64,000 nt of DNA from Panax quinquefolius (Eukaryota > Streptophyta > Magnoliopsida > Apiales > Araliaceae), in the NCBI GenBank assembly GCA_020205615.1, contig CM035171.1, positions 6,003,601 to 6,067,600 of the forward strand. Direction: 5' to 3'. The notes beneath the pieces were generated by a model that had not been told where the DNA came from, made no database searches, and saw nothing but the letters and a program-made list of their open reading frames with translations. Numbering within the stretch: position 1 is the stretch's first letter; every line of letters begins with the position of its first letter. This document shows positions 22,362 through 32,416 of this stretch, piece by piece. The position numbers were made by a program, and so were the translations under genes.

Positions 22362-22815
22362 CAATTGGTAGCCAAACATTCATACCAAGGTAACCAATTG
22401 ATGTTATTAGGTTTCTAATTTATTTTAAAAAATCTATTATAGATTTTTTTATTTAATAATGCATTGGTAGCTAACACTTTATACAAATGTAACCAATTCA
22501 ATTTTATTGGGTTACTAATTAATTAAAAAAAATCTATTGTAGATTTTTTTTTATAATGCAGTTGGTAGCCAAACCTTAATATAAAGGTAACTAATTCAGT
22601 TTTATTGGGTTACCAATTAATTATAAAAAATCTATTATAGATTTTTTTTTTCATAGTGCAGTTGGTAGCCAAACCTTAATACAAATGTAACCAACAAAAA
22701 CTAAAATTGTTACCTTTGAAAGTTTTGGTTACTAATTGCACTGAAATTTCTCTTGGTTACCCACAAAAACTAAAAATGGTTACCTTTGTATAAATATTTG
22801 GATACCAACTGCACT
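22362..22815. repeat. ~95 bp tandem units with inverted end copies
   Basis: Units begin near 22362, 22460, 22554 and 22652 with GCAGTTGGTAGCCAAACCTT, AATGTAACCAATTCA and AAATCTATTATAGATTTTTT (itself palindromic). From about 22700 the motifs run the other way (GGTTACCTTTGTATAAA, GGATACCAACTGCAC), forming a fold-back. Confidence 0.8.
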
Positions 22816-22868
22816 AAAATTTATCTTTTTCTCCTTTTAATTTATGAACTAAATCAACATTCGTCATA

Positions 22869-22991
22869 ATGGCAGCTGTAGCCGTAATGGATGAGGAGAT
22901 CGGCGTCCATGGTGTTGAAGCGGCGGCGAAGGGGAGGAGGAAGATGACGTTGCCAAACTTTAAATATTTGAATTTTAATTATTATTTTTAA
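22869..22991 (+). CDS. 40-codon GC-rich open frame, unknown
   Basis: ATG GCA GCT GTA start, protein rich in Ala, Glu and Arg (MAAVAVMDEEIGVHGVEAAA, then KGRRKM), ending in an AT-rich tail. The GC-rich part (22870-22950) stands out in AT-rich surroundings inside the inverted-repeat element and could be a captured exon piece. Length and lack of homologs make it weak. Confidence 0.2.
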   Translation: MAAVAVMDEEIGVHGVEAAAKGRRKMTLPNFKYLNFNYYF

Positions 22992-23210
22992 ATTTGTTGT
23001 TAGATCCAAGATATTTGAATTTGAATTATTAATTATGGTAGTTATTTCTCATTGATTTTAGGTTTCCTTATTATTATGAATTGAATCCTAATTGCATACT
23101 AATTCCCTAAATTAAGGAATCCTAATTGCACTAATATTGTGTAAATAAATATAGAAAGTGTATTAATTGTGTAAATATTTTATGAGTGCACTAATAATTG
23201 TAATTACTTT

Positions 23211-24250
23211 CTAAATATTGTATATTATTGTAAATATTGTATATTATTGTAAAGGACCCATAGTTATTTTACTAGATATTTTTAGTAAAGAGTATAACTT
23301 ATACCTATTGTTTGTAAATGACACATGTTTATGATCTTTCCTAGTTTTTGTAATGCTAATGCATGTTTCTAAGTCAAATAGTAGGCAACCTTAAAATTTT
23401 AAACCAAGTTTATCCTTGAATGTGGTTGATTAATTGTTTTACATTTTGTACATACATAAAATCAATCGTGTAGAATATATATACTTTTTTAGATTGTTTA
23501 CAAACTTATAATCATTTTAACTTTAAATTAAAATCAAAATTAGTCTTATACTTCCCTCCTGTCATTCCTTCTTTATTAGGTAGTCTCGAGTTTACCTTGA
23601 ATAATTTATTTTTATTTTTATAATAATTTGTCTATAATACCCTTAGTATTAATTGTTATATTTTTATTCTTTATATATATTTATGGAGTATCATTAATTG
23701 TGTAATTAAATAAAAATTTAAATATAGATAATTTTATCATTTTACTATCCTTTTTCTTAATATGCCTAAACAGTTTATCAGAGAATGAGTATTACGATTT
23801 GTTCGATGAGAATCCCTTAGAATGAAGTGGCGGTAAATTGGAAGATCCCCATGAAGCTAAATAGTAGTAATTCAGCTAGTTCAAGGGGTCTCACTCGATC
23901 TCTAGATTGGCATATTGTTTAATTAATTTTCTTCTTTCTTTAATGGCTTAATTTTGGTCATATAAGAAATCCATATAAGGTCGTACTACTAGGGTTAAGT
24001 GAGTAGTTAATTTTAGTTGACAATTAAATGAGTACATGGCAGAAGCAATCAAACAACAAAAATACACTTGAAAAAAGGATATATAATACAATTAATTTGT
24101 AGTAGTATATGTATATATGTACAATTAATTCCTCAATTTACCTACCTGAATATATACCCTTCTTCTTAAACAGTAAACAATTTTAGTTCACAAAGAAAGA
24201 ATGCAAAATACACAATGAATTTTGGGTAATATTCATATCAGAATACTTAA
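23211..24250. other. AT-rich stretch without recognised genes
   Basis: Contains short TA-rich runs and a possible fragment CTTCCCTCCTGTCATTCC (23553) that resembles a MITE end, without a matching partner. Nothing codes convincingly. Confidence 0.45.
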
Positions 24251-24270
24251 CATATCAATTAACATAATCA

Positions 24271-24422
24271 TATACCTGAACTGAAGTTGGCAGTGACGTG
24301 GGCGGTGGTGATGGCGGTGGCGGTGGCGTCCGACGGCGTGACTTTCTCTTCTCCCGTGGCTCCCTCTTCTCCCCCTTCTCCCTCTTCTCCCTTTTCTTTC
24401 TCCCTCTTTTTCCCTTCTGCCA
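24271..24422 (-). pseudogene. possible first exon of the CACTA gene, low complexity
   Basis: Minus strand: ATG at 24422, MAEGKKREKEKGEEGEGGEE, then a Ser/Thr/Ala-rich part, ending at CAG/GTATATG (donor-like) near 24272. It begins about 355 bp inside the CACTA terminus, where the first exon of autonomous elements commonly starts. The composition is simple (GAGGGAGAA purine repeats), so it may be no more than an open purine-rich repeat. Confidence 0.35.
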
Positions 24423-24764
24423 TCTTTGTTGAAATGAGATGCTCGAACTTTGATTCATTAAAAAGGATCAAGAATCGACATCCGCGACCCTGCATTTGGT
24501 CATTGAATTTTAATGATGTGGAATTACCAAATGACCAACGAATCGCGGCTGATTATTGTGAGGGTCGCAAAAAACAAGCGCTACCAACAATTCAACCAAT
24601 TTTTAGAGGGTAAATTGAACTATCGACCAATTATGCGACCAGTATGTGGTCGCTATAATAATCTAGCGACTATATACAAAAGCGCGGTCATAAGCTCTTA
24701 TCATTAATAATCATATCAAAATGATCCAAGTGCGATCGTGATATTGTTGGTCATTATTAGAGCA

Positions 24765-24777
24765 TTTTCTTGTAGTG
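24765..24777 (-). repeat. CACTA terminal inverted repeat (5' end on minus strand)
   Basis: TTTTCTTGTAGTG, reverse complement CACTACAAGAAAA. LTR-like sequence begins right after it at 24778, so this element lies inside or against an LTR. Confidence 0.8.
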
Positions 24778-25208
24778 ATGATCTATTTGACTCTTACAAT
24801 GAATTGTTCATTCCGCTGCAGTTGTTTGCTGAAAACATATAATATCTATCATTTTTTTAAAATATCTGATTTATCACTGTTGAATATTAAGTATAACTTA
24901 TTCTTCGTTATTTTAGTCATTATATTTTTTATTGGGTTATTTGAGCTCACGTTTTTGTTTAATAATTCATTTAAGGAAATGATAGAGTTGAAACTGGCGG
25001 GAAAAACAAGGGAATGGAATGATGGCCCGAGTTAATAGTGTAGTAGTCATCACCAAGTTGTAAAATAGTATGACAATAATTGTACTGAGAACGTAGTGTG
25101 TGTACTATAGACAATATTGTAATAATTTTAAATATAATAATTTAGGTATGTTGTTTATATTTTGGCGTCTCAAATTGGGTGGTGTCTACCTGAATTTGGG
25201 GGCGTCAC
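24778..25208 (+). repeat. family-C LTR, 3' end fragment
   Basis: Matches the last ~430 bp of LTRs here: GACTCTTACAATGAATTG, ATTGGGTTATTTGAGCTCAC, TAGTAGTCATCACCAAGTTG, end GGGGGCGTCACG. It is diverged from family A and closest to 29560-30088. The 5' part is missing at the CACTA boundary. Confidence 0.75.
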
Positions 25209-25392
25209 GCCTTGGACATTATCCTTGAAATTAGACCAATTAATATTTTGGACATCGTGTTGACAATTCGGACATTATTGAACTCTTGAAAAATATAAAT
25301 TATTATGTAAACATAAATAAATCTCTAATGTTTATTCTTTATAATTCTTATTATTTCTATTCATTGTTTATATTTTTGTTGTTTGTACTAAC
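25209..25392. other. unassigned spacer
   Basis: AT-rich, with TTTTGGACATCGTGTTGACAA and GGACATTATTG repeats. No gene or element recognised. Confidence 0.4.
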
Positions 25393-25437
25393 TGTAAGAC
25401 CCCAAATTTTATGAAATAAAAGTATTCAATTTTTTTT

Positions 25438-25585
25438 TATTTCTATTCATGAGTTACTATTCATGAGTTACTATTCACGAGTTCTTATTCACGAGTTACT
25501 TATTCATGAGTTACTATTCACGAGTTACTTATTCATGAGTTACTATTCACGAGTTATTATTCACGAGTACTATTCATGAAGCATG
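25438..25585 (+). repeat. TATTCACGAGTT array, displaced to LTR start
   Basis: About ten clean units of TTACTATTCATGAG and TTACTATTCACGAG. Confidence 0.85.
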
Positions 25586-26562
25586 ATAATTTTTTTTTAA
25601 ATGAAGGCATTACTCAATAATTGTTACGATAATTATTGCTCAATATTTTATTTTATTGATTCATAATTACTACGTTGATATTTTATATTATTGTTGTTTC
25701 AATAATTGTCACTACACGATATTTTCCATTATCGAGCAATAATTCATATTATCCTAATAATATTATTGAATAACATTATTGGCAATGCCTAGAAAATTAC
25801 TGTCTAAGAGAGGTTTGGTCACCTAATTTAATTGCCGCAGTAGGGAGAAATTCTTATTGGAAAGCCCTCTCTTTCCTGGAACCGCACAGTTGTTAATATT
25901 GTGATTATGTAATATTATTTGTGAATAATTAATTATTGATTTTTATGATGAGAAAAATATTTATTTTATATGTGGATATAGATGGAGAAAATTTTAAAAA
26001 GTGATAATTGTTGAAAATTAATATTTTATCTTTTTACGATAAAATAATTCATTTAAATATATTATTTTAATAATATAATAATGGTGATATTTTTACGATG
26101 AATGTGGAATATATGAGTATATGAAGAGGAAGAATATTTTTGTTACAATAAATGTTTAAAACATGTTAAACATGTCCGGTGGACCCCATTTCTTGACCGA
26201 AATTTGATTATAGGCGTAAATCGTCCATTTGTGGATTTCGGTCCAATTTACATTTGGAATTTGGAAAAACTTTCTTCGCAAAGTTGTAGAGAATTGAATT
26301 TCCTATAAAACTTCGAGTGATTCAATTTTTTGATAAAAGGGCTATTTATTATGAATTATTGAAGTTTTGAAGCTCTGAAATAATTGATTTTTGGAAGTTT
26401 AAAATAATTTAAATAACAAAAAAACGTTTTTTTGTGCAAGTCTTGTGAGGTGGGCTGTTTGGTGGTTGAGGTTTTGAAGCAAAATAAATGTGCTTTGGAA
26501 TAAAAATAATATATATTAATATTTTATTAAATTTTCTGCTTTTGGTGTTTTAAGTATTTTCC

Positions 26563-26570
26563 TATAAATA
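26563..26570 (+). promoter_or_regulatory. LTR TATA box (family C)
   Basis: TATAAATA in TTTCCTATAAATAGGGTC. Confidence 0.6.
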
Positions 26571-27924
26571 GGGTCTTGAAGTTAGAATTAAAAATCACAC
26601 CGAAACCAAGTTTTCTCTCTATATTATCGGCGTATTCTTGTGAGTATTTTGAGTATACTTTGAGTATTGCTATCTGATTGCAAGTTCGTTCGGCGTTATT
26701 CCATCGTCAATCTTTCGCTTTTGAGGTAAGGATAGTAAGGATTTTAAGGGTTATTATATTTTTAGTTTCAAATTTTCTGAACCTTCAAAATTCTGGAAAA
26801 ATTTGAAATGATATTTGATGAGTTTTTAGAGTGTGTCAAAAATGGCAATTTTTGGATGTATAGATTAGGAGTTATGGATTTTATGAGAAAATTTATTTTA
26901 AAAGTAACTATTTATAACTCCTTGTGATTAACTCCAAAATTGATGAAATTTTTTATTGGGAGTACATCTATATAATATCAGTATACCGTGTAAATTTCAG
27001 AAATTTTGGATAAAATTATAATTTATGATAAATGTTTAAATATTCGGTGGTTTTGGCCATATGAAAAATAGTAAATGAATTTTTAAAATTTTGAGAAAAA
27101 TATATATTCAATATGGGACTATGTTATGCTAAATCCCAGAAAAGAAATATTTTTGAACTGATTTGGTATTTTTCATGAAAATATTCTAGTTATGAGTAAA
27201 TGAATTAAATATGTTATGTGAAGTAAGAAAAATTGAAAAATATGATTTTATGGCTTGAGAATCATATATAGAGGTATATCAGATTTTGATGAGGGTTTTG
27301 ATTATTGGTGATGAAATCTTATGAGTTTGGCATTTTATGATGATTAAATGCATTAATTAGTAAAGTGTAAACAATTTAATTAAATTGTTTATAAGTTTTA
27401 GAAATGATTAAAATATTATTGTAATATTAATAATATTAGATTATGAGATTTCTAAGTGATTTATAACATTTGGATTAAGGTGTTATAAATATGGATATGA
27501 ATTTTATTATGAAACTTTATCTTTTCGTGTCGAGGTTACTTATGCACGTATCTGATGCTATGTCTGAATCTGAGGTACTATTCATGACAAATTGGTTTCT
27601 TCTTTGATTATCGTTGATTTATGAATCTTACTCTCTTGAAATTAAAACTATGTTTTGATTATATTATTTTTATATAACATTTTATAACCCTAATGATAAT
27701 ATTTCTCTTTGACTTGAGTGTAAAGATGGGTAGATTATTGGTATGATCGTGACTATAGGTTCTCTTTGGCCGATGGTGAAAAAGTTGAATTGTTGACCCA
27801 GTATGATCATGACCATTGAATTTACAATTGAATATTTTAGCTTAAGTCTGAAGGTGAATTGATCAACACATGGTTATAATTATTGTTATATAACTTCAAA
27901 AATGATTATGTATTTCTTTGATAT

Positions 27925-28272
27925 ATGAATATCTTTGGCTCAGAGTGCAAAGAGACTTATTGATGAATATCTTAGCTTTGTAGTGCAAAGATGAATTATT
28001 GATGAATATCTTTGGCCGTAGTAGTCTGAAGATGACTTGTTGATGAATATCTTAGCACATGTGCAAAGATGAATTATTGATGAATATCTTTTTCTTCAGT
28101 GTGCAAAGATGACACATTGTTGAATATCTTTAGCTTTGTAGTGCAAAGATGAATTATTGATGAATATCTTTGGCTCGTAATGCAAAGATGACTTTTGTTG
28201 TTGAATATCTTTAGCTTTGTAGTGTAAAAGATGAACTGTTGATGAATATCTTTGGCCCGTAGTGCAGATGAA
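27925..28272 (+). repeat. hairpin-forming tandem array, expanded
   Basis: Nine units near 40 bp: GAATATCTTTGGC, variable spacer, AGTGCAAAGATGA and TTATTGAT. This is the longest of the arrays in the window. Confidence 0.85.
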
Positions 28273-28837
28273 TTTATTAGTATGATTATGAGCAGAATTG
28301 TGATTTGGTATAACCATGATATTTGATGTTTCGAGTAAAGACGGTAATGAAAATTATCTTCGTCTTGGATGAGAAGAGGAATTTAGAATCACAATTATGA
28401 TTATGAGTTATTCATATGATTGTGGAAAGGAACTATTGATTGATGTTCTGAGGATAAAATATTATTGGTGGACTTTTAACGTGGAAGACAATAGACTTTA
28501 TAGTCTATTTGACTCTTTTAATGGATTGCTTTCGTTCATTGCGCAACTATGGTTGAAAAGTTTTATCATCTACCATATGTTCTAAATCTACGATTCATTA
28601 CTAATGAAGACTATTGATAATTTATTCTTCGAGCTAGTTGTGCTTTCACCCTTTTGTTTCACAATTCCTTTCGGTAATAAAAGTGTAGGTGGGTTGAAAT
28701 GGGGATAACAGGGAATAGAATGGTGGTCTATAGTTGTTGAGGTTCTCCCAAAAGAGTATGAAAATAATTTTATTGAGGGCTTTAGTGTGTTGTATTTTAT
28801 ACATTATTTAATAGTTATTTTGGTGAATTAAATAGGG

Positions 28838-29250
28838 TGAGTGAACCCAACTTTGGAAGGGTGTTTTGTCACTATCATACTGAGATGTCTAATGACATAC
28901 AAACTTCGTGTTATCATAAGACATGGTTGTCTTTCATCCACTTCTTTGAGTATATTTACAAGCCTTCCTATATAATCTTGGTGTTTGTTTGGAGTATAAT
29001 ACCCAATTAGAGGCAGTGGAGATAATGATATGTCAGAAAGACTCACCATTGGGAAGAATACGATAATAATCTTCTCGCTTTTCTTTAAGAATTCTATTAG
29101 ATTAACCAAGGATAATTACTGTGGCCATATGATATCTACCATAACCTAAAAGCATGGCCTCCCATGTGTACGAAGGTTTCTTGAGCACTTCCAAAAGATT
29201 CTAATTTCTAAAACAGTTTTTGACTATACCTTTATGTAAGGTGTCATTGT
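28838..29250 (-). other. P module: antisense segment in family-C LTR
   Basis: Inserted between two LTR parts that are contiguous in family A. On the minus strand a 93-codon open stretch (29109-28828) starts MVNLIEFLKKSEKIIIVFFP and ends TKHPSKVGFTHPI. Related segments on the plus strand at 41220-41520 and 32285-32400 share GGGAGGCC, GGTTATGATAGATATC and ACAAAACACCCCTTCC. In each, it is antisense to its LTR. It may be a captured gene fragment; no family is recognised. Confidence 0.5.
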
Positions 29251-29415
29251 GACGTCTTCTGATTGGTATATATTTGTATCCAAACTCACAAAGATATGTT
29301 TGTTGTATTTTTTACGACAATTGTTGTAATAAAGTTGTAGTTGTTTTTAAATACCATATATTTGGCGACTTTCATAATGGGTTGGATGGAATGGACCTAT
29401 TTTGGGGTCGTTACA

Positions 29416-29559
29416 CTAACCATCAGGACTCAAAAAATTATAAATGTATTTGGCCCAAGTGCAAAGGCAATATGGTTGTTGGGTGTCTTTAGCCTGCATG
29501 TGTGGCAAGAATATTTGGTGAAAGTTTTTATGGGTTGGGTGCAAATCGGAACAGCTGTT
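29416..29559. other. unassigned spacer
   Basis: Follows the LTR end. The open frames here (29274-29562) run across the LTR boundary and are not supported as genes. Confidence 0.4.
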
Positions 29560-30088
29560 TAACATGACCATGATCATTAGTGTTACCGATGATAGACTCC
29601 AAATGATGAATTTTAATTTGGAGAAAATATGAGACATTATTGTCTATTTGACTTTCAAAATAGATTGCTTATTCCGCTACGTACAATTATTCGTTAAATA
29701 CTTATGATAACTAGCATTTTTCTAAATATCTGATTTAATCATTGTTGAAAGTTAAAGTTAATTTTATTTTGTATTTTCTTAATCATAATATCATTTATTG
29801 GGATATTCGAGCTCACTCTTTTGTTTCCTAATTCCTTTCAGAAAATGAGAATGTAGTCGGGACTAGCGGAAAAAACAGATAAATTTAAGTGATGGCCCGA
29901 ATTAATAGTTGTAGTAGTATTCACCAAGTTGTAGAACAATGTGTCAATAATTGTAGTGAGGATTTAATGTGTGTATTACCGTACTATACATTGTATTGTA
30001 ATAATTATGATTATGTGAGTTAATGTAAGTGTTTTATATTTTGACGACTTAAATTAAGTTGTGTAAGCCTGAATTTGATTACGTCACA
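29560..30088 (+). repeat. family-C LTR, 3' end fragment
   Basis: GATTGCTTATTCCGCTACG, TTGGGATATTCGAGCTCACT, GATGGCCCGAATTAATAGTT and end GATTACGTCACA align with 24778-25208. The start is approximate. More diverged than family A, so probably older. Confidence 0.7.
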
Positions 30089-30090
30089 TT

Positions 30091-30365
30091 ATATCAATAA
30101 ATTTAAATAAAACAAAGTAGTTTATTAATCTTAAAAAAAACTCTATTTACAACTTTAATGAAGTATTTGATATCACACGTAATTATATATTGCATTTTAG
30201 TATATCAAAATATAACGATCTAGAAATATGAAATTAAAAATTGTTGAAGGACATTAATTATATTGTATTCATAAATTTAATAAAATAAAGTAGTTTAGTA
30301 CTCTTTACTACAAAACTTTATTCACAAATTTAATGAAGTATTTTAATAACTTCAAGTAATTAAAT
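30091..30365. repeat. two-copy direct repeat (~175 bp period)
   Basis: ATAAATTTAA-TAAAA-AAAGTAGTTTA and TTTAATGAAGTATTT recur, first near 30096-30165 and again near 30270-30345. Confidence 0.7.
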
Positions 30366-30493
30366 AGTATGTTGATGTGGGATGAATTATGAGTTCATCC
30401 AATTAAACCCAATTTGCACTTTTACTTAGAAGTGGATTCTTTGGACTTTAGACGGTAAGATGATGTTTGATAAAAATTGAATGTATTTGATCC

Positions 30494-30542
30494 GAATTTG
30501 AATTTGAATTTGAATTTGAATTTGAATTTGAATTTGAATTTG
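30494..30542. repeat. microsatellite (GAATTT)8
   Basis: Eight uninterrupted GAATTT units plus a final G. An exact repeat, likely polymorphic. Confidence 0.95.
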
Positions 30543-30565
30543 TTGAACCGAATGAAAAAAATTAT

Positions 30566-30804
30566 TTGATCTCCTTCATCACCTGTGATAAAAGTCGCTT
30601 ATTACTATTTTGGCGTATCCATTTTCCTTTAATAACCAAATTTTATACGTATTTTCCTATTATCTGCGTAGCGTTAAATATCTCATATTTTTTATTCTAA
30701 TTCTCTCCATATTTAATAACATTATTATGGCGCATTTTGTCGTTTCATTCATCTTTCTTAATATAAGTAAAAAATTCATGACTTTTATCCAAGGACGGAG
30801 GAAT
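30566..30804. mobile_element. Stowaway-like MITE
   Basis: The left end CTCCTTCATCACCTGTGATAA plus AAGTC and the right end GACTTTTATCCAAGGACGG plus AGGAATTAA are inverted copies sharing GATAAAAGTC and the CCTCCGTC-type terminus usual for Stowaway elements. About 240 bp, no coding capacity. Confidence 0.55.
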
Positions 30805-31861
30805 TAATTGGCGTATGTAAAACGTCTGAATAACATATTTTTATTATTTCCCCCCTCTAAAATATTCAAAAAATTGTTATAATTTTATTTAATATTACTT
30901 AATATAATAGTTAAAATTACATATAAAAAAAAGTTCATTCAAATTTATTCGGTAAAAAAAAATTGGATCGAATAATCAATTTCAAAATCGTTCGAATAGT
31001 GAGCCAACTCATAGCCATTCGAGATTTTTTTTCAAAACAAACGCATCAGATAAATAAATCGGTCCATTTTTTTAATTGCAATCAAAGAGCCCCTAATAAT
31101 CAATTATCACTTGACAGTTCAGCACTATCTCAAAAAACAATTTTCAGATTAGTTGACATTAAAGGTGGAGATTGATATTTTTATGTGTCACGTTTATAAT
31201 TCTAAATAGACCAATACACGACGTGGGTTGGTTGACACAACCGCAACTGAGTCGTAGCCAGGAAAGGAGCGCTATTGGGCTTATTAGGAGGGTGGGCCAT
31301 TTGTTTTGGAAAACTGCACCGCTCGCTCATAGATCATAATATTTGGGCTGGGCCTACTTAGATGGACCTAATAAGGGAGTACGAAAATGCGTTTGAAACA
31401 ATTTGAACTGCGTTTAGATTGAAGGAATCAAATGAGGAATATAATGTAATGATTTTAAGATATTTTAAGTATATGTTTGATTTTTGGTGGTGGTGGGTGT
31501 TGTTATATAATGAAAAAATTATTATATATATTCATTCAAATGAAATAAATTTTATTTCACCTTCTTCGCGTGAAATAAAAAAACAAATGGATAAAATGAA
31601 TTTTCATTCCATTGGAATTATTTATCTTCCAAATGACACTATTTTTATTTCATTACTTCCTCTATTCTATTTCCTCAATCCAAATGTAGCATAAATTTTG
31701 CCGAATAATTGTACACAAAAAGAATTCATAAATGATCTCTTATGTAGTGTGTGCGAACTATTTTAAATTTTGAAATGGAATTTTATTTTATTTTTGTTAC
31801 TAAATTATTATTTACCTGATCACATACCATTCATTTAATAAAAAAAATTATACTGCTACTC

Positions 31862-32040
31862 ATACTCCTTCCGTCTCAAATATAAGATAATATTATTTTT
31901 TAATTTTGATCCAAATTATATACCATCAAGTAGTATATAAATTTTCTTTTTATTCTAGTACAATATATAATTTTAAAAATCAACATGACAATTTATTATA
32001 TTTAAATTAGTTTAGCTTTAATTTAATAAGGCTAAACTTT
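31862..32040. mobile_element. left part of a Stowaway-like MITE
   Basis: TACTCCTTCCGTCTCAAATA followed by TAAGATAATATTATT is a typical Stowaway start. No right end appears before the LTR fragment at 32045, so it is probably truncated. Confidence 0.5.
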
Positions 32041-32044
32041 TTGT

Positions 32045-32416
32045 ATGCTTCCCAAAATAGGTCCACACGATTCATCTTGAGTCGCCAGAGATATCACATT
32101 TATAAAATCAAATACAAACTTCATTTATATTCTGCATTGATCTATCATGCATAAATGCGACAACAGATAAGCTCATGAGTTTTAATACAAATGTATGTAA
32201 CTTTCATGGTGCCTCGACCACAACCTTCTGATGGTACTTTCTACATAAAAGTGCAATTGAACAGCATATTTAGAAACTAAAATCATTGAAAAGTGTTCAA
32301 GAAACCTTCCGTACGTGGGAGGCCGTCAGACAAGGTTATGATAGATATCATATGTCCACGTAATTATCCTGGTTGACCCAGTGAAAATTATATTTCAAAT
32401 ATACTCCAAGATCATA
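32045..32416 (-). repeat. family-C LTR 3' end fragment, minus strand, with P-module piece
   Basis: GCTTCCCAAAATAGGTCCAC and GAGTCGCCAGAGATA are the reverse complement of an LTR end. From about 32285 the sequence matches the P module (GTTCAAGAAACCTTCCGTAC, GGTTATGATAGATATCATAT). E5 starts at the right edge. Confidence 0.6.

Larger units (their letters stand above)
21850..23210. mobile_element. inverted-repeat element, probably non-autonomous
   Basis: The left arm 21850-21951 and right arm 23105-23210 are near-perfect reverse complements, sharing for example CCTAATTGCACTAATATTGT and GTAAATATTTTAT. Between them lie a GC-richer minisatellite (22064-22285), ~95 bp tandem units (22362-22700) with inverted copies up to about 22815, and a short GC-rich open frame (22869-22991). 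Fold-back organisation with internal repeats suggests a Mutator-like or foldback element. No target duplication was identified, so the class is open. Confidence 0.55.
19771..24777 (-). mobile_element. CACTA (En/Spm) transposon remains, 5' terminus at 24777
   Basis: On the minus strand the terminus CACTACAAGAAAA starts at 24777. Within ~200 bp there are repeated ATGGTCGC/GCGACCA-type motifs (24630-24665), then a possible first exon (24271-24422), and TNP2-type transposase remains at 20390-21067. The inverted-repeat element 21850-23210 interrupts it. The opposite terminus is not in the window, or lies beyond the solo LTR. That all parts form one element is an inference from order and strand. 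Confidence 0.6.
25393..29415 (+). mobile_element. rearranged 4 kb family-C LTR
   Basis: Starts TGTAAGACCCCAAATTTT and ends CTATTTTGGGGTCGTTACA. Compared with family A, the TATTCACGAGTT array has moved to within 45 bp of the start (25438-25585), replacing about 330 bp. About 790 bp of unmatched sequence (26740-27530) follows the donor-like GAG/GTAAGG (GT at 26726-26727). The hairpin array is expanded to about nine units (27925-28272), and an antisense module sits at 28838-29250. No gag-pol flanks it. Confidence 0.75.
30089..32044. other. AT-rich spacer, no gene seen
   Basis: Holds a two-copy direct repeat, a hexamer microsatellite and MITE-like pieces listed separately. The open frames 30610-30807, 30963-31175 and 31419-31694 have no recognisable domains and AT-driven codon use. 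Confidence 0.5.

Noticed and set aside
22077..22383. Overlapping open frames on both strands
   Set aside because: Caused by the CCTCCACCATTAACG minisatellite.
23553..23590. CTTCCCTCCTGTCATTCC as a MITE start
   Set aside because: No matching inverted end found within 400 bp.
24255..24613. Open frames of 67-108 codons on both strands in a GC-rich stretch
   Set aside because: Low-complexity purine/pyrimidine repeats; only the minus-strand exon candidate next to the CACTA end is kept, at low confidence.
27925..28272. Regularly spaced repeats that look like a CRISPR array
   Set aside because: Units are imperfect, the spacers are themselves repeats, and the context is a plant LTR.
28397..28585. 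Open frames 28397-28585 and the minus-strand 41696-41926 with similar peptides (SYDCGKELLID, SYTCDCGQELLID)
   Set aside because: They come from homologous LTR sequence in opposite orientations; an interesting match, but no domain and part of the LTR in both.
31419..31694. 91-codon frame in the spacer
   Set aside because: AT-driven composition and no recognisable domain or conserved motif.
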